In this document: piece by piece, positions 20,441 to 31,136 of the stretch
Layout of the letters: each line of letters starts with the position of its first letter
Numbering within the stretch: the first letter of the stretch is position 1
NCBI GenBank assembly: GCA_016946835.1
Contig: JACVTC010000327.1
Coordinates: 1-44,891, forward strand
DNA length: 44,891 nt
Source: Neocallimastix lanati (nom. inval.)
Lineage: Eukaryota; Neocallimastigomycota; Neocallimastigomycetes; Neocallimastigales; Neocallimastigaceae
Direction of reading: 5' to 3'
Notes under the pieces: model-generated
Databases searched by the model: none
Told to the model about the DNA's origin: nothing
What the model saw: the letters and a program-made list of their open reading frames with translations, nothing else
Program-made: the position numbers and the translations under genes

Positions 20441-21113
20441 TGATACGGAACAATCTAATATTGCTTATATTATTGAATTTATTATTTTATATTTGTTTTT
20501 ATTTCTTTTATATTATTTTTATTTTATATCTTTATTTTTATTTTAAATTTTTATTTGTATTTTTACTTTTACTTTATTTTTATTTTAATTTTTATTATAT
20601 TATTTTTATCTTATATTTTATTTTTATTTTATATTTTTATTTTTATTTTTACTTTTACTTTTATTTTTACTTTAATTTTTATTATTTTTATATATTATTT
20701 TATTATTTTTTATACATTATTTTATTTTAATTAATTAAAAATTTATTTGAACCAATTAAAAAACTTTATTAAATTCTATAAATAACTTGTAAAATCAAAA
20801 AATATTAAAAACTCTCTCTCAAAATTTTATAAATTAAATTTTAGAATAAAATAAGGTAAAATAAATTAAGGGTGTTTTAATTTAGTGTTAAGCTGTGTTG
20901 TTAATATAATAGTTTTAAGTTTAAATAATAATTAAGTTAGTTAAGGGGTTTAAAATAAAATAAAAGAGAGCTTAGTTAATATTTAAAAACATTAGAATAT
21001 TAATGTTGAGTTTAATTAGTTTAGATAATATTCGGAAATAATTAAATAAGTTTAATTAGAATTAATTAGAATATATTATTATTGAAAATAAATAAATGAA
21101 AAGTCCTGTACCA
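20441..21113 (+). repeat. B-type LTR (673 bp), 3' LTR of B and perhaps 5' LTR of a further element
   Basis: It starts TGATACGG after the polypurine tract and ends TGTACCA. The first 290 bases are very T-rich on the + strand. After removal of E and D the next bases are ATTT then TGGTACGAGACC, which looks like a spacer and tRNA primer site. The LTR may therefore also serve an element F whose interior starts at 44135. No second copy is in the window, so both ends are inferred. Confidence 0.75.
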
Positions 21114-21117
21114 ATTT
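21114..21117. other. ATTT: target duplication, left copy, shared by E and D
   Basis: ATTT lies here, between E and D at 29052-29055, and after D at 44135-44138. The flanks GTACCA (21108-21113) and TGGTAC (44139-44144) are inverted repeats of each other around the 4-bp site. Confidence 0.85.
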
Positions 21118-21646
21118 TGCTACAGTATTTAAATAAAAATGAAAATTGTCAATAAAATTGTAATAAAATATAATAATTAATTATATCACAATAATAAATA
21201 ATAATATAAAATTATTCAAATTTATTTAATTAATTAACAGCCAATAGGATTTAAATTATAGTAAATTAAAAGTATAAAAAGAAAAATTATTATAAATTTT
21301 TTAAAGGGTGGTTTTTTTTGGAGAAAATAGATATACATTAGTTAAGATAAATATATTCGGGGAATATATTTATTTATAAAATATAATATAGTAATAAGTT
21401 AGAAATAAATAGTTAATAAGATTTTTTTATAATACTTTATTATAAAATTGTATTACGACATAATAAATTAAATAAAATAAAATAAAACGACAAAAATAAT
21501 TCTTAAAATTCTGTTTTAAAATAAAGTGTGTAGTAATTATATATTTCTATATTAGAATATACTATTTTATTTTATACTATCTTGCAAACTCACAAAAATA
21601 TTGATACTAAAATATTAATAATAAAGATTAATAAAATAACGTATCA
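21118..21646 (+). repeat. 5' LTR of element E (529 bp)
   Basis: It runs from TGCTACAG to CGTATCA and is repeated at 28523-29051. CCAAT at 21241-21245 and TATAAAA at 21273-21279 could be promoter elements, though such strings are common in DNA this rich in A and T. Confidence 0.93.
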
Positions 21647-21652
21647 AAATTT

Positions 21653-21669
21653 TGGCGCCCAACGTGGGG
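21653..21669 (+). promoter_or_regulatory. Primer binding site of E
   Basis: TGGCGCCCAACGTGGGG starts 6 bases after the LTR. It stands out by its G and C content and resembles common tRNA primer sites of gypsy-type elements and retroviruses. The tRNA is not identified. Confidence 0.85.
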
Positions 21670-21804
21670 GGAAAGCAAGATTTAATAAAGAAGTATGAAA
21701 ATAATAAGGAAATAATAATTACAAATAAATTATTTAATAATAAACCATAATTTTATAATTTTTTTTATATAATCATTACTATTAAAAATTACAAAAATCT
21801 TAAA

Positions 21805-23130
21805 ATGTTTGATGCAGCTAAATTGCAAAGAATCTTACCATTGTTAATCAATTATGGTAAAGATGTGGAAAGTTGGATAATAGATTTTTCCAAAACGATG
21901 GAACTTTATGATATAATGGAACCTCGACGCATTTTTACATGGGCTAAAGAGGCCGTGGAAGAAGACATTCAAGGCGCATTAAATTCATTAGTAAAAGGAA
22001 GAGGTGACTCAATCAGATATCCTACATTAAAGGAGATTCAAGATACAATAGAAGAACATTTACATATAACTGAGAATGATAAATGTTCTGTTCTTAAATC
22101 TTTAAAAATTAATGAAGACGAGTCGTTAAAAAAGTTTAATTACAAATATAAAAAATTATATAATAAACTCAGTTTGGAATATAGAAGACTTATTTCGGTC
22201 AAAGATTATACAAATGCTATTAGTTCTCGAGTATTTCCCTGTTCAAGAGTTATGATAGCGGAATGTGAAACAATAAATGAAGCATTTAAAATAGCTGAAG
22301 TAGCTGAAGAAGCTGAAAAAGAAATATCCAATGCAAATCAAAGGAGCAAAATTAATAATAATATGGGAACAAACATCATGTTTACTCAAAACCATACTAA
22401 TAATAATGTATTATTGAATCACCCTTTTTACGAAAATCTTCACTCAAGACAACTACCAATGAATCAAGATGGAAATAATACCTTTATTGGAGAAAACAAT
22501 TGGAATTTTAGAGCTAGCTCATGGAACAATAATAACTCTAGGAATCCAAATTATTCGAATCATGCGGTAAATTTAAGAAATCATATGAATTATTATTCAA
22601 ATAACAGTAATAATTACGTTAATAGAATGCCAAGAAGGAATTCAATAAATGGATATAATAATAAAATCAATTATGATTGGTATTCGAAAAATAACAAAAT
22701 CAACAATCATTATATGAATTTTAATATGATGAATAATACGAACAAAATGAGTAATAATCAATTACCCAATGAAGGAGAAGATAACCAAAATAATATTGAT
22801 TTAAAAAATATAAATAATAATATGATGACTAATAATAATAAAGAATATAACAATCAAATGACTAATGGTAACACAATTAACACTAATAATATGACTCAAT
22901 CTTTTAGCTACCAAAATAGGAAAAAATATCATAGTAGAACAGAAAACAACAATGTCATTAATACCTTAGTAACCAAAAATAATAATAAATTTAATGATGA
23001 CAACAATTATCATGTGAATTGTTATCGTTGTACAATGGAGGGACATAGAGCTTCAGAATGTCCGTACACATTTAAACAATTGGCTGAAATGGAAGAACAG
23101 GGTTTGATTAATAAACCTTTAAACCAATAA
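21805..23130 (+). CDS. gag: Gag of element E
   Basis: A frame of 441 codons. The capsid part matches A and B: LINYGKDVESWIIDF, RIFTWAKEAVEEDIQ, an ITENDKCSVLKSLKI stretch, FNYKYKKLY and KDYTNAI. A long Asn-rich linker of about 220 residues precedes the zinc knuckle CYRCTMEGHRASEC near residue 408, and the tail YTFKQLAEMEE follows. In A the Asn-rich part lies mainly after the knuckle, here before it. The gag ATG is only about 160 bases from the LTR, so the leader is far shorter than in A or D. The stop TAA comes one codon after the slip sequence. Confidence 0.92.
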   Translation: MFDAAKLQRILPLLINYGKDVESWIIDFSKTMELYDIMEPRRIFTWAKEAVEEDIQGALNSLVKGRGDSIRYPTLKEIQDTIEEHLHITENDKCSVLKSLKINEDESLKKFNYKYKKLYNKLSLEYRRLISVKDYTNAISSRVFPCSRVMIAECETINEAFKIAEVAEEAEKEISNANQRSKINNNMGTNIMFTQNHTNNNVLLNHPFYENLHSRQLPMNQDGNNTFIGENNWNFRASSWNNNNSRNPNYSNHAVNLRNHMNYYSNNSNNYVNRMPRRNSINGYNNKINYDWYSKNNKINNHYMNFNMMNNTNKMSNNQLPNEGEDNQNNIDLKNINNNMMTNNNKEYNNQMTNGNTINTNNMTQSFSYQNRKKYHSRTENNNVINTLVTKNNNKFNDDNNYHVNCYRCTMEGHRASECPYTFKQLAEMEEQGLINKPLNQ

Positions 23131-23152
23131 ATGGGAGAAGGATAACTTCCAT
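23118..23152 (+). promoter_or_regulatory. -1 ribosomal frameshift signal of E
   Basis: TTTAAAC (23118-23124), an 8-nt spacer with CAA then TAA, GGGAG (23133-23137), an 8-nt loop, CTTCC (23146-23150). The stem has one G-T pair but gains two outer pairs (AT with AT), so it keeps 7 pairs. Pol is open from the heptamer. Confidence 0.88.
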
Positions 23153-26100
23153 TAACCAAACCAAAAAAATAATGTTCAAAAATAATGACTCATGTAACAA
23201 TAAAAATAATATAATGACAATGGTAGATGATCAAACAATACTACCTATAATTAATAATAGTGTTAATGAAAAACAAAATTATAATTACCTTAATATAAAC
23301 AATAATAGTAATACTACACAAAATATATTAAATAGACCAATTGAAATTGTAGCAGCAGCTACTCGAAATTCAAGAAATAATATTAGCAAATATAATGAAA
23401 AGCCATATAATAGAAAGGAAGTGAGATTTAATTTAAAAGACAATCCAAAACCAATACAAACGGCAGCTATGAGTCATAATAATATTAATAAGAATAATAA
23501 TAGTATTAATAATTATAATATTAAAAATAAAAATAATACCAATTATAGTAATACAAATGTTAATAATAATTATAACAATATTAATAATCATAATAATAAT
23601 AGGAATAATGATCATGAAAATAAAAATATGAATAATAATAATAATAAAATTAATTATAATATAGATAATAATAATGACAATAATAACGACAATAATAATG
23701 AAGAAAATAATATTTATAATACCTTTAAAGAAAATATTGACATAAATAATGATGATTATATTACTAATAATATAAACACTAGTCAAACAGTTGAACCAGG
23801 AAGTATAGAATCTAATGAAGATGTAATCATGATAGAAGAATCTGAAAATGATGAAAACAATGTTGATGTTGATGAAAGTAATAATATTAAAAATCATAAT
23901 AAGTCCTTACCTGATAATGAAGAGAATTCCATTAGAGCAAATAATACAAATAAGAATGAAACCCCTAATAAAAAAAATTGTAATACCCAAAAACTAGAGT
24001 ATCTTGATCCTTCTTTTATCACAGAAAAAAATATTAGAAAAGTTAAAAACAAAAATAAAGAGGAGAGAATTAAAGATATAAAAAATAAAATGAAAGAAAT
24101 GAATACCAATACCAAGACAAGTGAAACTCCAATGAAACAACCTGAAAAACACATCAAACTTATGGAGAAATTTGGTGATTATTATATTCAAGATTTGATA
24201 AAAGAAATTGCATCAACTGATGTAATAACAAAATTGGTCTACCTTTTAGATCTCTTCCCAAAATTTCGAACAGAATTCTTAAAAGCTTTAAAATTAACAC
24301 CTAAACAAACAATAACAAATGTAATGACAGTTATTACAAAACATAAAATAATTAAAGTTAATGGAAAAGTAGAGAATAATGATTGTGAAATATTTTTAGA
24401 TACTTGCGCCAGTGTCAATGTTATTACACGTTCCGCTTTGAATAAATTAAAAATCAACAAATCTTCTATTGGTAGAATCTCTGAAACAATATTTCAAGCG
24501 TACTCAAATTCCTCAATAGATAGTGATATCTATGATTTACAAGTCTCTATTGGTAGCAGAACTTTTAATGAATATTTTAGGGTAATCGAAAAAGATGATA
24601 TTTTTGATATCTTGATTGGTGTTGATTCTCTAAAGAATAATAGATTTGATATTAACTTAGTAGATGATACTTTATATTATATTGATGAAAATAATAATTA
24701 CATTAAACTAGCAGATCTATTTTATGACATTAATCTTAATAATACTTACAAGGATGATGAAGAAATAGAAAAACATCAAACTACCAAATCTGAACCTTTC
24801 TTATTAACAATTACAGTTACCAATGATAAAGAAATTACGAATACTAATGAATTACCTAACACGAAAGAACATTTAATTAATGAAATAATATCTTCTGTTC
24901 CTGATAATTTTAAAAATGAAATTAGTAAAATATTTTCAAAATTTAAAAATGTAATAGCAATCAAAACAGATGACTTAGGAAAATCAAAATTGTTACCTCA
25001 TAAAATTGATTTAATTCCTCAGTCTACACCGATAAAATTAAAAGCTTACCGGTTATCTAAAGCACAAACAAAGGCTCTTAAGAAAATCTTGATTAAGCTA
25101 ATAGAAAACAAATTAATAGAACCATCCTATTCTTCATGGGCATTTCCAGTAGTACTAGTTCCGAAGAAAAACGGCGACTGGAGAATGTGTGTCGACTTTA
25201 GGGCTTTAAACAATATAACTATTAAGGATTCATATGCTTTACCCTTAATTGATGACATATTAATGTTTATTGGAAAGAACGCAAAAATACTCTCTACTAT
25301 TGATCTTTTTTCTGGTTATCATCAGGTTCCAATGAATCCTGATGATAAAGATAAAACAACATTCACTACCATGTTTGGAAACTACAAATTCTGTGTAATG
25401 CCGTTCGGTTTATGTAACGCACCGGCTACTTTTCAACGTGAAATGAACCGGATTTTTTTTTGATTTGATTGGTGTATGTTTGTTCGTTTACATTGATGAT
25501 TTAGTTATATTTTCAGACTCTATTAAATCACACATTAAACATCTCACGATGGTATTTCAAATTTTAGCTGATAATGGTTTAAAGATAAATTTAGAGAAAT
25601 GCTCATTTTTTAAAACAAAGGTAACGCTACTCGGACACACTTTATCGACACAAGGTATTTCACCCATTCCAGATAAGGTAAAAGTTATTGTGAATTGGCT
25701 CCCTCCGAAAAATATTACTCAATTAAAATCCTTCCTTGGAGCTATTGGGTACTACCGGAAGTTTGTGAAAAATTTCGCACAAATTGCAAAACCACTTTTT
25801 AATTTATTAAAGAAAGATGTTCGTTATGTTTGGTCTAATGATTGTAATTATGCTTTCGAAAAATTAAAGAAAACATTAACAATGGCTCCCATTCTTGTTC
25901 CACCTGATTATTCTAAACCTTTTATTATTCGAACTGACGCTTCTAGAGATGGCTTGGGTGGAGTATTATTGCAGGTTAAAGAAAATTCTATAGAAGTTCC
26001 TATTTATTTCGAGAGTAGAACTCTTTCTTCTTCAGAATCTAACTATAGTGTTACTGATTTAGAAGGCAAAGCAATATTTCATTGTGTTAAAAAATTTAAA

Positions 26101-27540
26101 CCCTATTTTAGTGGAAGCTCCTTTCCTACTATTGTTTATACAGACCATAAACCCCTGGTTAGTATATTTGCTAATAGAGAACCGTCAAATAATCGCCACC
26201 TTAAATGGGTTACAGAACTATCAATATTAAATGTTAAAGTTCAATTTCAAGAGGGGAAGAGGAACGTTATTGCCGATACTTTATCCAGATTACCTACAAA
26301 AGAAATAAATGAAAATAAAGAAATATTAAATGCATTAGTAAATAATAACGTTTCTTCCAATAATAATAACGACAGTATAAATTTTATGAATGAATTTATA
26401 AATAAAAGAATTATAAATATTGATGGTATTGAATACTATAAGCAAGGAGAAAATATAAGGAAAATAATTAAGAATAAAACAAAACAGTTTGAATTAATCA
26501 AAGATGCACATCAAATTGGCCATGAAGGTATTTATAAAACATACAATAGGTTAAAACGTGATTATTACTGGAAATCAATGAAGAATGATGTGCACAATTT
26601 TATTAAAAGCTGTCATCGCTGTCAAATATACAGACCTCAATCGCTTAACAAAAATGTGGAAAGTATCGCTACACCTCCTGGTTATCCATTCTCTAGAGTT
26701 GGGTTAGATATCATTGGACCACTGCCACCTACAAGAAATAATAATAAATATATAATCGTATTAGTAGATTATCTAACAAAGTGGGTAGAAGCGGAACCAT
26801 TGAAAACGGTTGAAGCAGAAGATGTTATAAAATTTTTAAAATCGGTATTTTCTCGTCATGGAATACCAGAAATACTTATTACAGATAATGGTCCACAATT
26901 CATCGCGGATAAAACCAAAGCTTTTCTTGACCTTCATGATATATATGTACATTATATAACAACTTACCATCCAGCATCAAATGGAGAAGTAGAGAATCGA
27001 AATAAAGAGATAAGTAAATACCTACGATTACTTGGAAAATCTACCGATACTTGGGATGAAACTCTATACAGCGCTTTATGGGCTTTAAGAACCTGTAAGA
27101 ATGAGGTTACAAAATATAGTAGCTTTGAATTATTATATGGAAGAAGAGACTTACAACCCTTTGAATTAACTTTAAATATAGAAAGAAGAAATGAAATGGA
27201 AAGTGAAGAAGAATATTGGTTAAGAAAATTTATTACTCACGATAAATGGATCAAAGAAGCCATTAACAATATAGAAACAGCTAACAAATTATGGGAAGAT
27301 CGTAGAAAACAAATTAAAAGATTGCGGGCTTGCTACAAACCTGGAGATTTAGTTTTAGTAAAAGTATTTAATAGACGGAAGTTGGATCCTTTTTTTACTG
27401 GACCGTTAAAAATTGTTAAACAAGAATTGAATACAGTCACAGTATGCGATCCAATTACAGGAGAAATAGCCAATCGTAATATTCATCTGAAAAACGTTAT
27501 TCCTTACTTCACTGAAATAAATTTGGAAGAAGAAGAATAA
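23118..27540 (+). pseudogene. pol: Pol of element E, broken by a single-base frameshift in reverse transcriptase
   Basis: The first frame runs from the slip site (first ATG 23172) to a TGA at 25461-25463; the second continues from 25465 to 27540. A run of 9 T at 25453-25461 has one T more than the reading frame needs by comparison with A and B. The break lies about 10 codons before YIDD (25489-25500). Otherwise all parts are present: Asn-rich N-terminus, linker LKDNPKPIQTAAM, protease with DTCA at 24399-24410, RNase H (TDAS, TDHKPL), the integrase zinc part (GHEGIY to CHRCQIY), GLDIIGPL, TDNGPQF, GEVENRN and an FFTGPLKI end. A homopolymer sequencing error would give the same picture. Confidence 0.9.
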
Positions 27541-27606
27541 ATCAGATAGTTATAACGATAGTTATAAATAAACATTATAATAGTATATATAATATAATTA
27601 TATATA

Positions 27607-27643
<37 letters not shown>

Positions 27644-28277
27644 ATAATAATAAAAATAAAAATAAAATATAAGAATAGTATATAGAATACAGATATATGA
27701 ATAGAATAATATACAATAATATTATATAAATATAATAATAAAATAATAATACATAAATATAATAATAAATAAATATATCAGTGAAATATGAATGTTTAAA
27801 AAAATATAATTATAATTAACATAATTAGGTATAAAATAATATTATAATATACATAAAGATAAATATAATAGATAGATACAATAATAATTTATAATAATAA
27901 AAAAGGAAGATAAACACTTAATGAATACTGGACACAATTACAAATAACGAACCCGAAGAATAGATTTACAATATTAATCATAAATTATAATTTATTTTTT
28001 TTTTTTTAGATTTATTTACAATGGAGTTAAAATATAAATAATAATAGTAATAAAAATAAAAAATGTAACATTACAGTATACATATTTTAATATATAGATA
28101 GAAATATACAATATAATTATATTTAAATAGATTAGTAAATAATAAATAATTATTCCAATTTCAAAATCTCAAATTGCTAATTTGAAATTTCAAAATTAAA
28201 AATAAATAAAAATATATATAGGAAATGAATAAATAAAAAATAATATTATATAATAATATTAGTATACTAACCTAAAA

Positions 28278-28313
28278 AAAGTTATAATGTATATATATAT
28301 ACATTATAACTTT
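28278..28313. repeat. Perfect 36-bp palindrome
   Basis: The 18 bases from 28278 are the exact reverse complement of the next 18. The core is TA repeats, flanked by AAAGTTATAATG and its complement. It can fold as a hairpin in RNA or a cruciform in DNA. The right half begins the tandem duplication that follows. Confidence 0.85.
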
Positions 28314-28462
28314 ATAAGATTAATAGGATAGTAATTAACCAATAGGAAAATTATAAAAAAAAAAAAAAAAAAAAAATTTATATATATATACATTATAACT
28401 TTATAAGATTAATAGGATAGTAATTAACCAATAGGAAAGTTATAAAAAAAAAAAAAAATTTA
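28296..28462 (+). repeat. Tandem duplication of about 85 bases in the E 3' region
   Basis: ACATTATAACTTTATAAG, then TTAATAGGATAG and AACCAATAGGAAA, recur in the same order in two copies. They are separated by A-runs of different length and TTTATATATATA. One base differs in GGAAAATT against GGAAAGTT. Confidence 0.8.
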
Positions 28463-28483
28463 TATATATAATATAAACTTGAG

Positions 28484-28522
28484 GACTTCAAGGGACGAAG
28501 TCTATACTAAGTGGGGGCGTTT
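28484..28522 (+). promoter_or_regulatory. Hairpin and polypurine tract of E
   Basis: GACTTC (28484-28489), loop AAGGGAC, GAAGTC (28497-28502). GTGGGGGCGTTT then touches the 3' LTR. The last bases (GCGTTT) differ from GCATCT in A, B and D. Confidence 0.75.
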
Positions 28523-29051
28523 TGCTACAGTATTTAAATAAAAATGAAAATTGTCAATAAAATTGTAATAAAATATAATAATTAATTATATCACAATAAT
28601 AAATAATAATATAAAATTATTCAAATTTATTTAATTAATTAACAGCCAATAGGATTTAAATTATAGTAAATTAAAAGTATAAAAAGAAAAATTATTATAA
28701 ATTTTTTAAAGGGTGGTTTTTTTTGGAGAAAATAGATATACATTAGTTAAGATAAATATATTCGGGGAATATATTTATTTATAAAATATAATATAGTAAT
28801 AAGTTAGAAATAAATAGTTAATAAGATTTTTTTATAATACTTTATTATAAAATTATATTACGACATAATAAATTAAATAAAATAAAATAAAACGACAAAA
28901 ATAATTCTTAAAATTCTGTTTTAAAATAAAGTGTGTAGTAATTATATATTTCTATATTAGAATATACTATTTTATTTTATACTATCTTGCAAACTCACAA
29001 AAATATTGATACTAAAATATTAATAATAAAGATTAATAAAATAACGTATCA
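28523..29051 (+). repeat. 3' LTR of element E (529 bp)
   Basis: It matches 21118-21646 except for one base by eye. ATTT follows, and the D LTR starts right after that. Confidence 0.95.
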
Positions 29052-29055
29052 ATTT

Positions 29056-30034
29056 TGATAAAGAATGCCCAAATAATGTTCTTTTGGTTATGCATCTTAA
29101 ATGATTCATTTAACCCTTAAACAAATTATTTGATTCTTTATTCTTTTGGAACTTTCTATATTCTAATAAATTAATCTATATTCCTAATTAGTACAAATTA
29201 AATTATACTATTTAAAAAAGTATATTTAAAATTAATTCCTTATCTATGCTACCTTTATTATTCTTATCTATATTTTATTATTATTAAAATCCTTATCAAT
29301 ATTATATAGTTTATTTTATCAATTTTCTTTATAGTTTATCAAAATCTTATCAATATTTCTTTTATTAATATTAAACTTATCAATATCAATTATTTCTTTG
29401 GAAAATTCCAAATTAAAAAAATTATATTAATGATTACTAATAAAAGATTAAACATAAAAGGAAATAATTATATTATTATTATATGTTTTATTATAAATAT
29501 TATATTATAAATTTGATGAAATGATTATAATTTTTATATTAATAATTTAAATAATATTATTTTTCTAAACTTAGTAAAATTAAACTTTAGGATTAAATAA
29601 ATATTACTAAACCACAGAATTAACTTCTGTAAAATAAAAAAAATTTGTCTTTTAAAATATATAATTAAGTAGATTAGTAATAAATAATTAGTAATAGATT
29701 AATATATAAGTATTATTTATTATAAGTTAAATAATAATTATATTAATAATAAAAAATTAATATAAAATATTTAATAATTAATTTTTATTATACAAAGAAA
29801 TGGCTTTACCATTTCTATTATTTTAAAAAAAAAATATATATATATATATAAATAACAGTAAAAAAATTGTATTTTTTATATTGTAAATTAATATTGTAAT
29901 TTTTAAATAAAATTTTAATAAAGGATTTATAAAACAAAAATTTATTTTGTTTATTAATTTTCTTGTTTGTTTATTTTTTTTTGTTGTTTATATTAATACT
30001 TATTTTTATTTTTCCCTCTCTCCGAACCTTAACA
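29056..30034 (+). repeat. 5' LTR of element D (979 bp)
   Basis: It runs from TGATAAAGAATG to CCTTAACA. It matches 43159-44134 apart from length changes in A, TA and T runs near 29826-29850 and 29970. Confidence 0.95.
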
Positions 30035-30041
30035 TAAAATT

Positions 30042-30058
30042 TGGTGGAGATATCGGGG
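30042..30058 (+). promoter_or_regulatory. Primer binding site of D
   Basis: TGGTGGAGATATCGGGG starts 7 bases after the LTR. The first 9 bases equal those of the site in A, then the two differ, so related or different tRNAs may be used. Confidence 0.75.
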
Positions 30059-30228
30059 AGAATAAAATTAAAAATAAGATAATATAAATAATATTAAAAT
30101 AAATATATTTTTCTTAAAAAAACAATTTTTTTTTATATTTCGAAGTGTTAGATAATTTATATTATCCGTGAAGCTTCGAATAAATTTTAAATTTTATCTT
30201 TTTTTTATTTTTCTTGGGCATTGGAGTT

Positions 30229-30377
30229 AGTACGATTTAGAAGCGTACTTATCTCAGAACTCAAGAAGTAGAGGGTTTTCGGGTTAATTACTCTTAAGAA
30301 TTAATTGTAGTGACAATTATTCTTAAGCTCTGGTCGTTCTGTTTAATAGTAAGCAGAAGCGCCTGGTGTAAGCACCA
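30229..30377 (+). ncRNA. Cluster of stable hairpins in the D leader RNA
   Basis: Read directly: AGTACG (30229-30234) with CGTACT (30244-30249). A long hairpin has arms 30293-30308 and 30313-30327 with a 4-nt loop, 15 pairs and one bulged base. TGGTG (30364-30368) pairs with CACCA (30373-30377) around TAAG. In the next block TACTAGCT (near 30758) can pair with AGCTAGTA (near 30874). This is part of the retrotransposon RNA, not a separate gene. Packaging or dimerisation is the usual role of such leaders; that is inference. Confidence 0.5.
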
Positions 30378-30990
30378 CATGAAGCCGTAATAGGCGAGCT
30401 GGGTTGACTTACATACTACCACTCTACGTTCTGTTTTAAGTACGGAAAATTTCCGGAAATGCCGTTGTTCAAGAAATAATTAATTAATGATAAAATTTAA
30501 TTTTTTTTTAAGTATTTTATAATTTAAATTTTAACTTTTTTTTAGAGTAATAAATAAAAAAAAAAAAATCTTTTTTTTATAATACAAATAATAATATTAA
30601 TAATATTTTTATTCTAATAAATATCCAAAAATTTTAAATAGAATTGAAAAAGAACATTTGAGGAAGCTACTTTGTTTAATTTAATATTGATAATTGAAAT
30701 ATTCTTTTCTTATCAAGATTGAATTAAACAAGTTATATTCAGCATAAACAAGCCTTACTAGCTGTCAAGAGGGGGATAGTAGGGGTAATATTAAGATCCT
30801 GAAGCGTGTGACGGAACATAGATCACGTGAATAAGGTGACGGAATGAATATTATCGGACGAAAGACCCATAAGCTAGTAGTTTATAATATAACTTGGTCG
30901 GTAATTCAACTTGATAATAACAATATTAAATTAATTTTTTTTATAAAAATAAGCTTCTAAATAAAAAAAAATAAATTTAAGTAAATTCAA

Positions 30991-31042
<52 letters not shown>

Positions 31043-31044
31043 CT

Positions 31045-31136
31045 GTTGAGTGGGTCGAAGAGGAATTCGAGCTCAACTAGTAAATTATTAATATATTTTC
31101 ATCGTTAAGTGGGTCGAAGGGGAATTCGAGCTTAAC
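31045..31136 (+). repeat. Two hairpin repeats in the D leader
   Basis: Unit 1 (31045-31077): GTTGAG, TGGG, TCGA, 8-nt loop, TCGA, G, CTCAAC. Unit 2 (31104-31136): GTTAAG, TGGG, TCGA, 8-nt loop, TCGA, G, CTTAAC. The outer arms differ by a compensated change (G-C to A-T), so pairing is kept. The plan equals that of the five units in C. Confidence 0.78.

Larger units (their letters stand above)
15697..21113 (+). mobile_element. Element B: Ty3/gypsy LTR retrotransposon, 5' part displaced or lost
   Basis: Gag, pol, polypurine tract and 3' LTR are present and open. Only 19 bases lie between the right TGAA copy of A and the gag ATG region, so primer site and 5' LTR are missing here. If C and A were inserted into its leader, these parts lie upstream of C, outside the window. 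Alternatively B was truncated. By sequence B sits between the A/E and C/D branches. Confidence 0.85.
27541..28480 (+). other. Long AT-rich 3' untranslated region of E
   Basis: This 0.94-kb stretch has no credible frame. It holds a run of about 31 A at 27611-27641, scattered AT repeats, a perfect 36-bp palindrome at 28278-28313 and a tandem duplication of about 85 bases at about 28296-28462. A has only about 170 bases in the same place. Confidence 0.7.
21118..29051 (+). mobile_element. Element E: complete Ty3/gypsy LTR retrotransposon with one frame break
   Basis: A 7.9-kb element with 529-bp LTRs that differ by one base by eye (AAATTG against AAATTA before TATTACGACA). ATTT flanks it on both sides. 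Gag is open; pol has a single extra T in a T-run. By protein sequence it is closest to A. Confidence 0.95.

Noticed and set aside
20440-20730. Frame of Phe, Tyr, Leu and Ile at the start of the B LTR
   Set aside because: It is a T-rich run of simple sequence inside an LTR. It looks like a membrane protein only because of base composition.
23433-23897. Minus-strand frame rich in Ile opposite E pol
   Set aside because: It is the antisense of AAT-coded Asn runs in a real gene.
30803-30880. Hammerhead-type ribozyme, prompted by GGACGAAAGACC
   Set aside because: The required CTGANGA core with matching stems is not present.
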